The position numbers were made by a program, and so were the translations under genes. The notes below the pieces were generated by a model. The model was given only the letters and a program-made list of their open reading frames with translations. It had not been told where the DNA came from and ran no database searches. 64,000 nt of DNA, taken from assembly GCF_051020985.1 (NCBI RefSeq), contig NW_027475140.1:1178001-1242000 (forward strand), written 5' to 3'. Position 1 is the first letter of the stretch; each line of letters begins with the position of its first letter. This document shows positions 51,696-62,570 of this stretch, piece after piece. The stretch is from Nomia melanderi. Taxonomy: Eukaryota; Arthropoda; Insecta; Hymenoptera; Halictidae.

Positions 51696-53085
51696 GTTAT
51701 CACCAGATATATATTGGATATTCCCCTGACCGTGAGTGTCCGGCCCCATGAGACTGTGGTTTTCTCGGCCCCTGGTGGTCCGAGGTCGTTCCCGCTGCAC
51801 AGATTCATGCGCCAGGGCCTTTTGCAGATAATTCACTTTGGTTTATTGCGCTATCTCTAATAGCACCCGAGATATCACCAGATATATATTGGATTTTCCC
51901 CTGACCCTGAGTGTCCGGCCCCATGAGACTGTGGTTTTCTCGGCCCCTGGTGGTCCGAGGTCGTTCCCGCTGCACAGATTCATGCGCCAGGGCCTCCTGC
52001 AGATAATTCTCTTTGGTTTATTGCGCTATCTCCAATAGCACCCGAGATATCACCAGATATATATTGGATTTTTCACTGACCCTGAGCGTCCGGCCCCATG
52101 AGACGGTCGTTTTCTCGGCCCCTGGTGGTCCGAGGTCGTTCCCGCTGCACAGGTTCATGCGCCAGGGTCTCCTACAGACAATGCACTTTGATTTATTGCG
52201 CTATCTGTAATAGCACCCGAGATATCACCAGATCTATATTGGATTTTCCCCTGACCCTCAGTATCCGGCCCCATGAGACGGTAGTTTTCTCGGCCCCTGG
52301 TGATCCGAGGTCGTTCCCGCTGCACAGATTCATGCGCCAGGGCCTCCTGCAGATAATTCACTTTGGTTTATTGCGCTATCTCTAATAGCACCCGAGATAT
52401 CACCAGATATATACTGGATTTTCCCCTGACCCTGAGTGTCCGGCCCCATGAGACTGTGGTTTTCTCGGCCCCTGGTGGTCCGAGGTCGTTCCCGCTGCAC
52501 AGATTCATCCGCCAGGGCCTCCTACAGACAATGCACTTTGATTTATTGCGCTATCTGTAATAGCACCCGAGATATCACCAGATATATATTGGATTTTTCA
52601 CTGACCCTGAGTGTCCGGCCCCATGAGACGGTGGTTGTCTCGGCCCCTGGGGGTCCGAGTACGTTCCCGCTGCACAGATTCATGCGCCAGGGCCTCCTGC
52701 AGATAATTCACTTTGATTTATTGCGCTATCTGTAATAGCACCCGAGATATCACCAGATATATATTGGATTTTTCACTGACCCTGAGCGTCCGGCCCCATG
52801 AGACGGTCGTTTTCTCGGGCCCTGGTGTTCCGAGGTGGTTCCCGCTGCACAGGTTCATGCGCCAGGGCCTCCTACAGACAATGCACTTTGATTTATTGCG
52901 CTATCTGTAATAGCACCCGAGATATCAGCAGATATATATTGGATTTTTCACTGACCCTGAGTGTCCGGCCCCATGAGACGGTCGTTTTCTCGGCCCCTGG
53001 TGGTCCGAGGTCGTTCCCGCTGCACACATTCATGCGCCAGGGCCTCCTGCAGATAATTCACTTTGGTTTATTGCGCTATCTGTTA
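51696..53085 (+). repeat. Module Y fragment of eight units inside X
   Basis: Matches 44,174-45,563 at 7,522 bp (43 x 175 - 3). It is bounded by X-type sequence on both sides and stays in register, so the 22-unit repeat of 3,848 bp here is a composite of X and Y. Confidence 0.9.
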
Positions 53086-56000
53086 TAGCACCCGAGATAT
53101 CACCAGATCTATATTGGATTTTCCCCTGACCCTGAGTGTCCGACCCCATGAGACTGTGGTTTTCTCGGCCCCTGGTGGTCCGAGGTCGTTCCCGTTGCAC
53201 AGATTCATGCGCCAGGGACTCCTGCAGATAATTCACTTTGGTTTATTGCGCTATCTCTAATAGCACCCGAGATATCACCAGATATATATTGGATTTTTCA
53301 CTGACCCTGAGCGTCCGGCCCCATGAGACGGTCGTTTTCTCGGCCCCTGGTGGTCCGAGGTCGTTCCCGCTGCACAGGTTCATGCGCCAGGGTCTCCTAC
53401 AGACAATGCACTTTGATTTATTGCGCTATCTGTAATAGCACCCGAGACATCACCAGATCTATATTGGATTTTCCCCTGACCCTGAGTATCCGGCCCCATG
53501 AGACGGTAGTTGTCTCGGCCCCTGGTGATCCGAGGTCGTTCCCGTTGCACAGATTCATGCGCAAGGGCCTCCTGCAGATAATTCACTTTGGCTTATTGCG
53601 CTATCTCTAATAGCACCCGAGATATCACCAGATATATATTGGATTTTTCACTGACCCTGAGCGTCCGGCCCCATGAGACTGTGGTTCCTCGGCCCCTGGT
53701 GGTCCGGGGTCGTTCCCGTTGCACAGATTCATGCGCCAGGGCCTCCTGCAGATAATTCACTTTGGCTTATTGCGCTATCTCTAATAGCACCCGAGATATC
53801 ACCAGATATATATTGGATTTTTCACTGACCCTGAGCGTCCGGCCCCATGAGACTGTGGTTTTCTCGGCCCCTGGTGGTCCGAGGTCGTTCCCGCTGCACA
53901 GATTCATGCGCCAGGGCCTCCTACAGACAATGCACTTTGATTTATTGCGCTATCTGTAATAGCACCCGAGATATCACCAGATATATATTGGATTTTTCCC
54001 CGACCCTGAGTGTCCGGCCCCATGAGACGGTGGTTCTCTCGGCCGCTGGTGGTCCGAGGTCGTTCCCGCTGGCCAGATTCATGCGCCAGGGCCTCCTACA
54101 GACAATGCACTTTGATGTATTGCGCTATCTGTAATAGCACCCGAGATATCACCAGATATATATTGGATTTTTCACTGACCCTGAGTGTCCGGCCCCATGA
54201 GACGGTCCTTTTCTCGGCCCCTGGTGGTCCGAGGTCGTTCCCGCTGCACAGATTCATGCGCCAGGGCCTCCTGCAGATAATTCACTTTGGTTTATTGCGC
54301 TATCTATAATAGCACCCGAGATATCACCAGATATATATTGGATTTTACCCTGACCCTGAGAGTCCGGCCCCATGAGACTGTGCTTTTCTCGGCCCCTGGT
54401 GGTCCGAGGTCGTTCCCGCTGCACAGATTCATGCGCCAGGGCCTCCTACAGACAATGCACTTTGATTTATTGCGCTATCTGTAATAGCACCCGAGATATC
54501 ACCAGATCTATATTGGATTTTCCCCTGACCCTGAGTGCCGGCCCCATGAGACTGTGGTTTTCTCGGCCCCTGGTGGTCCGGGGTCGTTCCCGTTGCACAG
54601 ATTCATGCGCCAGGGCCTCCTGCAGATAATTCACTTTGGTTTATTGCTCTATCTGTAATAGCACCCGAGATATCACCAGATATATATTGGATTTTCCCCT
54701 GACCCTGAGTGTCCGGCCCCATGAGACTGTGGTTTTCTCGGCCCCTGGTGGTCCGAGGTCGTTCCCGCTGCACAGATTCATGCGCCAGGACCTCCTACAG
54801 ACAATGCACTTTGATTTATTGCGCTATCTGTAATAGCACCCGACATATCACCAGATATATATTGGATTTTACCCTGACCCTGAGTGTCCGGCCCCATGTG
54901 ACGGTCGTTGTCTTGGCCCCTGGCGGTCCGAGGACGTCCCCGCTGCACAGATTCATGCGCCAGGGCCTCCTACAGGTAATGCACTTTGATTTATTGTGCT
55001 ATCTGTAATAGCGCCCGAGATATCACCAGATCTATATTGGATTTTCCCCTGACCCTGAGTGTCCGGCCCCATGAGACTGTGGTTTTCTCGGCCCCTGGTG
55101 GTCCGAGGTCGTTCCCGTTGCACAGATTCATGCGCCAGGGCCTCCTGCAGATAATTCACTTTGGTTTATTGCGCTATCTGTTATAGCACCCGAGATATCA
55201 CCAGATCTATATTGGATTTTCCCCTGACCCTGAGTGTCCGACCCCATGAGACTGTGGTTTTCTCGGCCCCTGGTGGTCCGAGGTCGTTCCCGTTGCACAG
55301 ATTCATGCGCCAGGGACTCCTGCAGATAATTCACTTTGGTTTATTGCGCTATCTCTAATAGCACCCGAGATATCACCAGATATATATTGGATTTTTCACT
55401 GACCCTGAGCGTCCGGCCCCATGAGACGGTCGTTTTCTCGGCCCCTGGTGGTCCGAGGTCGTTCCCGCTGCACAGGTTCATGCGCCAGGGTCTCCTACAG
55501 ACAATGCACTTTGATTTATTGCGCTATCTGTAATAGCACCCGAGACATCACCAGATCTATATTGGATTTTCCCCTGACCCTGAGTATCCGGCCCCATGAG
55601 ACGGTAGTTTTCTCGGCCCCTGGTGATCCGAGGTCGTTCCCGTTGCACAGATTCATGCGCAAGGGCCTCCTGCAGATAATTCACTTTGGCTTATTGCGCT
55701 ATCTCTAATAGCACCCGAGATATCACCAGATATATATTGGATTTTTCACTGACCCTGAGCGTCCGGCCCCATGAGACTGTGGTTTCTCGGCCCCTGGTGG
55801 TCCGGGGTCGTTCCCGTTGCACAGATTCATGCGCCAGGGCCTCCTGCAGATAATTCACTTTGGCTTATTGCGCTATCTCTAATAGCACCCGAGATATCAC
55901 CAGATATATATTGGATTTTTCACTGACCCTGAGCGTCCGGCCCCATGAGACTGTGGTTTTCTCGGCCCCTGGTGGTCCGAGGTCGTTCCCCCTGCACAGA

Positions 56001-56739
56001 TTCATGCGCCAGGGCCTCCTACAGACAATGCACTTTGATTTATTGCGCTATCTGTAATAGCACCCGAGATATCACCAGATATATATTGGATTTTTCCCCG
56101 ACCCTGAGTGTCCGGCCCCATGAGACGGTGGTTCTCTCGGCCGCTGGTGGTCCGAGGTCGTTCCCGCTGGCCAGATTCATGCGCCAGGGCCTCCTACAGA
56201 CAATGCACTTTGATGTATTGCGCTATCTGTAATAGCACCCGAGATATCACCAGATATATATTGGATTTTTCACTGACCCTGAGTGTCCGGCCCCATGAGA
56301 CGGTCGTTTTCTCGGCCCCTGGTGGTCCGAGGTCGTTCCCGCTGCACAGATTCATGCGCCAGGGCCTCCTGCAGATAATTCACTTTGGTTTATTGCGCTA
56401 TCTATAATAGCACCCGAGATATCACCAGATATATATTGGATTTTACCCTGACCCTGAGAGTCCGGCCCCATGAGACTGTGCTTTTCTCGGCCCCTGGTGG
56501 TCCGAGGTCGTTCCCGCTGCACAGATTCATGCGCCAGGGCCTCCTACAGACAATGCACTTTGATTTATTGCGCTATCTGTAATAGCACCCGAGATATCAC
56601 CAGATCTATATTGGATTTTCCCCTGACCCTGAGTGCCGGCCCCATGAGACTGTGGTTTTCTCGGCCCCTGGTGGTCCGGGGTCGTTCCCGTTGCACACAT
56701 TCATGCGCCAGGGCCTCCTACAGACAATGCACTTTGATT
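53086..56739 (+). repeat. X-type tract (22-unit copy, then junction with M)
   Basis: 53,086 to about 55,540 repeats 49,238 to about 51,692 at 3,848 bp (22 x 175 - 2), with one visible difference in the 174-bp marker (GGTTCCTCGG against GGTTCTTCGG). From about 54,540 it also matches 27,775 onward at 26,765 bp and runs into module M. Confidence 0.9.
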
Positions 56740-59195
56740 TATTGCGCTATCTGTAATAGCACCCGAGATATCACCAGATATATATTGGATTTTTCCCTGA
56801 CCCTGAGTGTCCGGCCCCATGAGACGGTGGATGTCTCGGCCCCTGATGGTCCGAGATCGTTCCCGCTGCACAGATTCATGCGCCAGGGCCTCCTGCAGAT
56901 AATTCCCTTTGGCTTATTGCGCTATCTCTAATAGCGCCCGAGATATCACCAGATATATATTGGATTTTTCCCTGACCCTGAGTGTCCGGCCCCATGAGAC
57001 TGCGATTTTCTCGGCCCCTGCTGGTCCGAGGTCGTTCCCGCTGCACACATTCATGCGCCAGGGCCTCCTACAGACAATGCACTTTGATTTATTGCGCTAT
57101 CTGTTATAGCACCCGAGATATCACCAGATATATATTGGATTTTACCCTAACCCTGAGTGTCCGGCCCCATGAGACGGTCGTTGTCTCGGCCCCTGGAGGT
57201 CCGAGGACGTTCCCGCTGCACAGATTCATGCGCCAGGGCCTCCTACAGGTAATGCACTTTGATTTATTGCGCTATCTGTAATAGCACCCGAGATATCACC
57301 AGATCTATATTGGATTTTCCACTGACCCTGAGTGTCCGGCCCCATGAGACTGTGGTTTTCTCGGCCCCTGGTGGTCCGAGGACGTTCCCGTTGCACAGAT
57401 TCATGCGCAAGGGCCTCCTGCAGATAATTCACTTTGGTTTATTGCGCTATCTGTAATAGCACCCGAGATATCACCAGATCTATATTGGATTTTCCCCTGA
57501 CCCTGAGTGTCCGGCCCCATGAGTCTGTGGTTTTCTCGGCCCCTGGTGGTCCGGGGTCGTTCCCGTTGCACAGATTCATGCGCCAGGGCCCCCTGCAGAT
57601 AATTCACTTTGGTTTATTGCGCTATCTCTAATAGCACCCGAGATATCACCAGATATATATTGGATTTTTCACTGACCCTGAGCGTCCGGCCCCATGAGAC
57701 GGTCGTTTTCTCGGCCCCTGGTGGTCCGAGGTCGTTCCCGCTGCACAGGTTCATGCGCCAGGGTCTCCTACAGACAATGCACTTTGATTTATTGCGCTAT
57801 CTGTAATAGCACCCGAGATATCACCACATATATATTGGATTTTTCACTGACCCTGAGTGTCCGGCCCCATGAGACGGTGGTTTTCTCGGTCCCTGGTGTT
57901 CCGAGGTCGTTCCCGCTGCACAGATTCATGCGCCAGGGCCTCCTACAGACAATGCACTTTGATTTATTGCGCTATCTCTAATAGCACCCGAGATATCACC
58001 AGATATATATTGGATTTTTCCCTGACCCTGAGTGTCCGGCCCCATGAGACGGTGGTTTTCTCGGCCCCTGGTGGTCCGCGGTCGTTCCCGCTGCACAGAT
58101 TCATGCGCCAGGGCCTCCTGCAGATAATTCACTTTCGTTTATTGCGCTATCTCTAATAGCACCCGAGATATCACCAGATATATATTGGATTTTTCCCTTA
58201 CCCTGAGTGTCCGGCCCCATGAGACGGTGGTTTTCTCGGCCCCTGGTGGTCCTAGGTCGTTCCCGCTGCACAGATGCATGCGCCAGGGCCTCCTGCAGAT
58301 AATTCCCTTTGGCTTATTGCGCTATCTCTAATAGCGCCCGAGATATCACCAGATATATATTGGATTTTTCCCTGACCCTGAGTGTCCGGCCCCATGAGAC
58401 TGCGGTTTTCTCGGCCCCTGGTGGTCCGAGGTCGTTCCCGCTGCACACATTCATGCGCCAGAGCCTCCTACAGACAATGCACTTTGATTTATTGCTCTAT
58501 CTGTAATAGCACCCGAGATATCACCAGATATATATTGGATTTTCCCCTGACCCTGAGTGTCCGGCCCCATGAGACTGTGGTTTTCTCGGCCCCTGGTGGT
58601 CCGAGGTCGTTCCCGCTGCACGGATTCATGCGCCAGGGCCTCCTACAGACAATGCACTTTGATTTATTGCGCTATCTGTAATAGCACCCGAGATATCACC
58701 AGATATATATTGGATTTTTCCCTGACCCTGAGTTCTCGGCCCCATGAGACTGTGGTTTTCTCGGCCCCTGGTGGTCCGAGGTCGTTCCCGCTGCACAGAT
58801 TCATGCGCCAGGGCCTCCTACAGACAATTCACTTTGATTTGTTGCGCTATCTGTAATAGCACACGAGATATCACCAGATATATATTGGATTTTACCCTGA
58901 CCATGAGGGTCCGGCCCCATGAGACTGTGGTTTTTTCGGCCCCTGGTGGTCCGACGTCGTTCCCGCTGCACAGATTCATGCGCCAGGGCCTCCTACAGAC
59001 AATGCACTTTGATTTATTGCGCTATCTGTAATAGCACCCGAGATATCACCAGATATATATTGGATTTTACCCTGACCCTGAGTGTCCGGCCCCATGAGAC
59101 GGTGGTTGTCTCGGCCCCAGGAGGTTCGAGGACGTTCCCGCTTGCACAGATTCATGCGCCAGGGCATCCTGCAGATAATTCACTTTGGTTTATTG
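56740..59195 (+). repeat. Module M copy 3
   Basis: Copy of 29,975-32,430 and 40,122-42,577. Differences I noticed include TGCGATTTTC near 57,000, TTGCACAG in place of TTGCGCAG near 57,570, and CGTTCCCGCTGCACGG in place of CGTTCACGCTGCACGG near 58,610. Confidence 0.9.
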
Positions 59196-59512
59196 CGCTA
59201 TCTCTAATAGCACCCGAGATATCACCAGATATATACTGGATTTTCCCCTGACCCTGAGTGTCCGGCCCCATGAGACGGTCGTTTTCTCGGCCCCTGGTGG
59301 TCCGAGGTCGTTCCCGCTGCACAGGTTCATGCGCCAGGGTCTCCTACAGACAATGCACTTTGATTTATTGCGCTATCTGTAATAGCACCCGAGACATCAC
59401 CAGATCTATATTGGATTTTCCCCTGACCCTGAGTATCCGGCCCCATGAGACTGTAGTTTTCTCGGCCCCTGGTGATCCGAGGTCGTTCCCGTTGCACAGA
59501 TTCATGCGCAAG
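59196..59512 (+). repeat. Link of about two units between M and Z
   Basis: A unit with ATATACTGG (Y-like) whose second half switches to the X pattern (GGTCGTTTTC, CAGGTTCATG), then GAGACATCACC and GAGTATCCGG. It is a short Y/X hybrid. Confidence 0.75.
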
Positions 59513-60911
59513 GGCCTCCTGCAGATAATTCACTTTGGCTTATTGCGCTATCTGTAATAGCACCCGAGATATCACCAGATATATATTGGATTTTTCCCCG
59601 ACCCTGAGTGTCCGGCCCCATGAGACGGTGGTTCTCTCGGCCGCTGGTGGTCCGAGGTCGTTCCCGCTGGCCAGATTCATGCGCCAGGGCCTCCTACAGA
59701 CAATGCACTTTGATGTATTGCGCTATCTGTAATAGCACCCGAGATATCACCAGATATATATTGGATTTTTCACTGACCCTGAGTGTCCGGCCCCATGAGA
59801 CGGTCGTTTTCTCGGCCCCTGGTGGTCCGAGGTCGTTCCCGCTGCACAGATTCATGCGCCAGGGCCTCCTGCAGATAATTCACTTTGGTTTATAGCGCTA
59901 TCTATAATAGCACCCGAGATATCACCAGATATATATTGGATTTTACCCTGACCCTGAGAGTCCGGCCCCATGAGACTGTGCTTTTCTCGGCCCCTGGTGG
60001 TCCGAGGTCGTTCCCGCTGCACAGATTCATGCGCCAGGGCCTCCTACAGACAATGCACTTTGATTTATTGCGCTATCTGTAATAGCACCCGAGATATCAC
60101 CAGATCTATATTGGATTTTCCCCTGACCCTGAGTGCCGGCCCCATGAGACTGTGGTTTTCTCGGCCCCTGGTGGTCCGGGGTCGTTCCCATTGCACACAT
60201 TCATGCGCCAGGGCCTCCTACAGACAATGCACTTTGATTTATTGCTCTATCTGTAATAGCACCCGAGATATCACCAGATATATATTGGATTTTCCCCTGA
60301 CCCTGAGTGTCCGGCCCCATGAGACTGTGGTTTTCTCGGCCCCTGGTGGTCCGAGGTCGTTCCCGCTGCACAGATTCATGCGCCAGGGCCTCCTACAGAC
60401 AATGCACTTTGATTTATTGCGCTATCTGTAATAGGACCCGAGATATCACCAGATATATATTGGATTTTTCCCTGACCCTGAGTGTCCGGCCCCATGAGAC
60501 GGTGGATGTCTCGGCCCCTGATGGTCCGAGATCGTTCCCGCTGCACAGATTCATGCGCCAGGGCCTCCTGCAGATAATTCCCTTTGGCTTATTGCGCTAT
60601 CTCTAATAGCGCCCGAGATATCACCAGATATATATTGGATTTTTCCCTGACCCTGAGCGTCCGGCCCCATGAGACTGCGGTTTTCTCGGCCCCTGGTGGT
60701 CCGAGGTCGTTCCCGCTGCACACATTCATGCGCCAGGGCCTCCTACAGACAATGCACTTTGATTTATTGCGCTATCTGTTATAGCACCCGAGATATCACC
60801 AGATATATATTGGATTTTACCCTAACCCTGAGTGTCCGGCCCCATGAGACGGTCGTTGTCTCGGCCCCTGGAGGTCCGAGGACGTTCCCGCTGCACAGAT
60901 TCATGCGCCAG
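59513..60911 (+). repeat. Module Z copy 1, eight units (1,399 bp)
   Basis: Combines X-tail units (GGCCGCTGG with GCTGGCCAG, TATAGCGCTATCTATAATAG, GAGAGTCCGG, GAGTGCCGG) with M-head units (GGATGTCTCGG, TGCGGTTTTC, CTGTTATAGC). The second copy follows directly. Confidence 0.9.
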
Positions 60912-61733
60912 GGCCTCCTGCAGATAATTCACTTTGGCTTATTGCGCTATCTGTAATAGCACCCGAGATATCACCAGATATATATTGGATTTTTCCCCGA
61001 CCCTGAGTGTCCGGCCCCATGAGACGGTGGTTCTCTCGGCCGCTGGTGGTCCGAGGTCGTTCCCGCTGGCCAGATTCATGCGCCAGGGCCTCCTACAGAC
61101 AATGCACTTTGATGTATTGCGCTATCTGTAATAGCACCCGAGATATCACCAGATATATATTGGATTTTTCACTGACCCTGAGTGTCCGGCCCCATGAGAC
61201 GGTCGTTTTCTCGGCCCCTGGTGGTCCGTGGTCGTTCCCGCTGCACAGATTCATGCGCCAGGGCCTCCTGCAGATAATTCACTTTGGTTTATAGCGCTAT
61301 CTATAATAGCACCCGAGATATCACCAGATATATATTGGATTTTACCCTGACCCTGAGAGTCCGGCCCCATGAGACTGTGCTTTTCTCGGCCCCTGGTGGT
61401 CCGAGGTCGTTCCCGCTGCACAGATTCATGCGCCAGGGCCTCCTACAGACAATGCACTTTGATTTATTGCGCTATCTGTAATAGCACCCGAGATATCACC
61501 AGATCTATATTGGATTTTCCCCTGACCCTGAGTGCCGGCCCCATGAGACTGTGGTTTTCTCGGCCCCTGGTGGTCCGGGGTCGTTCCCATTGCACACATT
61601 CATGCGCCAGGGCCTCCTACAGACAATGCACTTTGATTTATTGCTCTATCTGTAATAGCACCCGAGATATCACCAGATATATATTGGATTTTCCCCTGAC
61701 CCTGAGTGTCCGGCCCCATGAGACTGTGGTTTT

Positions 61734-61754
61734 CTCGGCCCCTGGTGGTCCGAG
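61734..61754 (+). other. Inverted repeat 2 (CTCGG / CCGAG), reference unit
   Basis: CTCGG, an 11-base spacer, then CCGAG, at unit positions 69-89 and also kept in type B units. Common variants break it (CTCCG, CTTGG, CCGACG, CCTAGG), so it is not strictly maintained. Confidence 0.65.
61739..61750 (-). promoter_or_regulatory. CTCF-like core motif, reference unit (putative)
   Basis: The minus strand reads CCACCAGGGGCC. This matches 11 of 12 positions of the core usually written CCASYAGRKGGC, the mismatch being C for G at position 11. Most units of both types carry it. It is a sequence resemblance only, and many units carry changes that would weaken it (GGAGGTCC, GGCGGTCC, CTGATGG, GGTGATCC). 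Confidence 0.35.
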
Positions 61755-61819
61755 GTCGTTCCCGCTGCACAGATTCATGCGCCAGGGCCTCCTACAGACA
61801 ATGCACTTTGATTTATTGC

Positions 61820-61834
61820 GCTATCTGTAATAGC
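61820..61834 (+). other. Inverted repeat 1 (GCTAT / ATAGC), reference unit
   Basis: GCTAT-CTGTA-ATAGC, a five-base dyad with a five-base spacer at unit positions 155-169, present in most units of both types. It survives the common spacer variants CTCTA, CTGTT and CTGTG; the last gives GCTATC-TGT-GATAGC, a six-base stem. It is broken in a few units (GCCATCTG, GTTATCTG, GCTCTATC). Confidence 0.75.
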
Positions 61835-62316
61835 ACCCGAGATATCACCAGATATATATTGGATTTTTCCCTGACCCTGAGTGTCCGGCCCCATGAGACG
61901 GTGGATGTCTCGGCCCCTGATGGTCCGAGATCGTTCCCGCTGCACAGATTCATGCGCCAGGGCCTCCTGCAGATAATTCCCTTCGGCTTATTGCGCTATC
62001 TCTAATAGCGCCCGAGATATCACCAGATATATATTGGATTTTTCCCTGACCCTGAGCGTCCGGCCCCATGAGACTGCGGTTTTCTCGGCCCCTGGTGGTC
62101 CGAGGTCGTTCCCGCTGCACACATTCATGCGCCAGGGCCTCCTACAGACAATGCACTTTGATTTATTGCGCTATCTGTTATAGCACCCGAGATATCACCA
62201 GATATATATTGGATTTTACCCTAACCCTGAGTGTCCGGCCCCATGAGACGGTCGTTGTCTCGGCCCCTGGAGGTCCGAGGACGTTCCCGCTGCACAGATT
62301 CATGCGCCAGGGCCTC

Positions 62317-62570
62317 CTACAGGTAATGCACTTTGATTTATTGCGCTATCTGTAATAGCACCCGAGATATCACCAGATCTATATTGGATTTTCCACTGAC
62401 CCTGAGTGTCCGGCCCCATGAGACTGTGGTTTTCTCGCCCCCTGGTGGTCCGAGGACGTTCCCGTTGCACAGATTCATGCGCAAGGGCCTCCTGCAGATA
62501 ATTCACTTTGGTTTATTGCGCTATCTGTAATAGCACCCGAGATATCACCAGATCTATATTGGATTTTCCA
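62317..62570 (+). repeat. Short M-type run-out after Z
   Basis: Continues as M (matching about 57,243-57,490 at 5,074 bp) through the last AGATCT unit (62,550-62,555) and then loses similarity. Confidence 0.8.
62436..62448 (-). promoter_or_regulatory. Full-match CTCF-like core in one unit (putative)
   Basis: In this unit CTCGGCCCC has become CTCGCCCCC, so the minus strand reads CCACCAGGGGGCG, matching CCASYAGRKGGC at all 12 positions. It is a private single-base change in one M-type unit. Confidence 0.35.

Larger units (their letters stand above)
61666..61840 (+). repeat. Representative consensus-like 175-bp unit (type A)
   Basis: This single unit, from one GATATC to the next, agrees with my hand-made majority consensus and can serve as a reference copy. 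It has 92 G+C of 175 (52.6%) and 8 CpG counting the junction, against about 12 expected from its 41 G and 51 C. It carries A, C, G, A, G at the five linked variant positions 129, 134, 138, 146 and 162, and it lacks the BglII variant. Confidence 0.9.
60912..62316 (+). repeat. Module Z copy 2, eight units
   Basis: Direct tandem copy of 59,513-60,911 at 1,399 bp. I saw three differences: A to T near 61,229 (CCGTGG), G to C near 61,833 (AATAGCACCC against AATAGGACCC) and T to C near 61,984 (CCCTTCGGC). It is one of the youngest duplications in the window. Confidence 0.9.

Noticed and set aside
61677..61687. TATA box with adjacent inverted CCAAT (ATATATATTGG) as a promoter in each unit
   Set aside because: The match is to short, common motifs in an AT-rich stretch, is interrupted in AGATCT units, and nothing downstream suggests a transcript.
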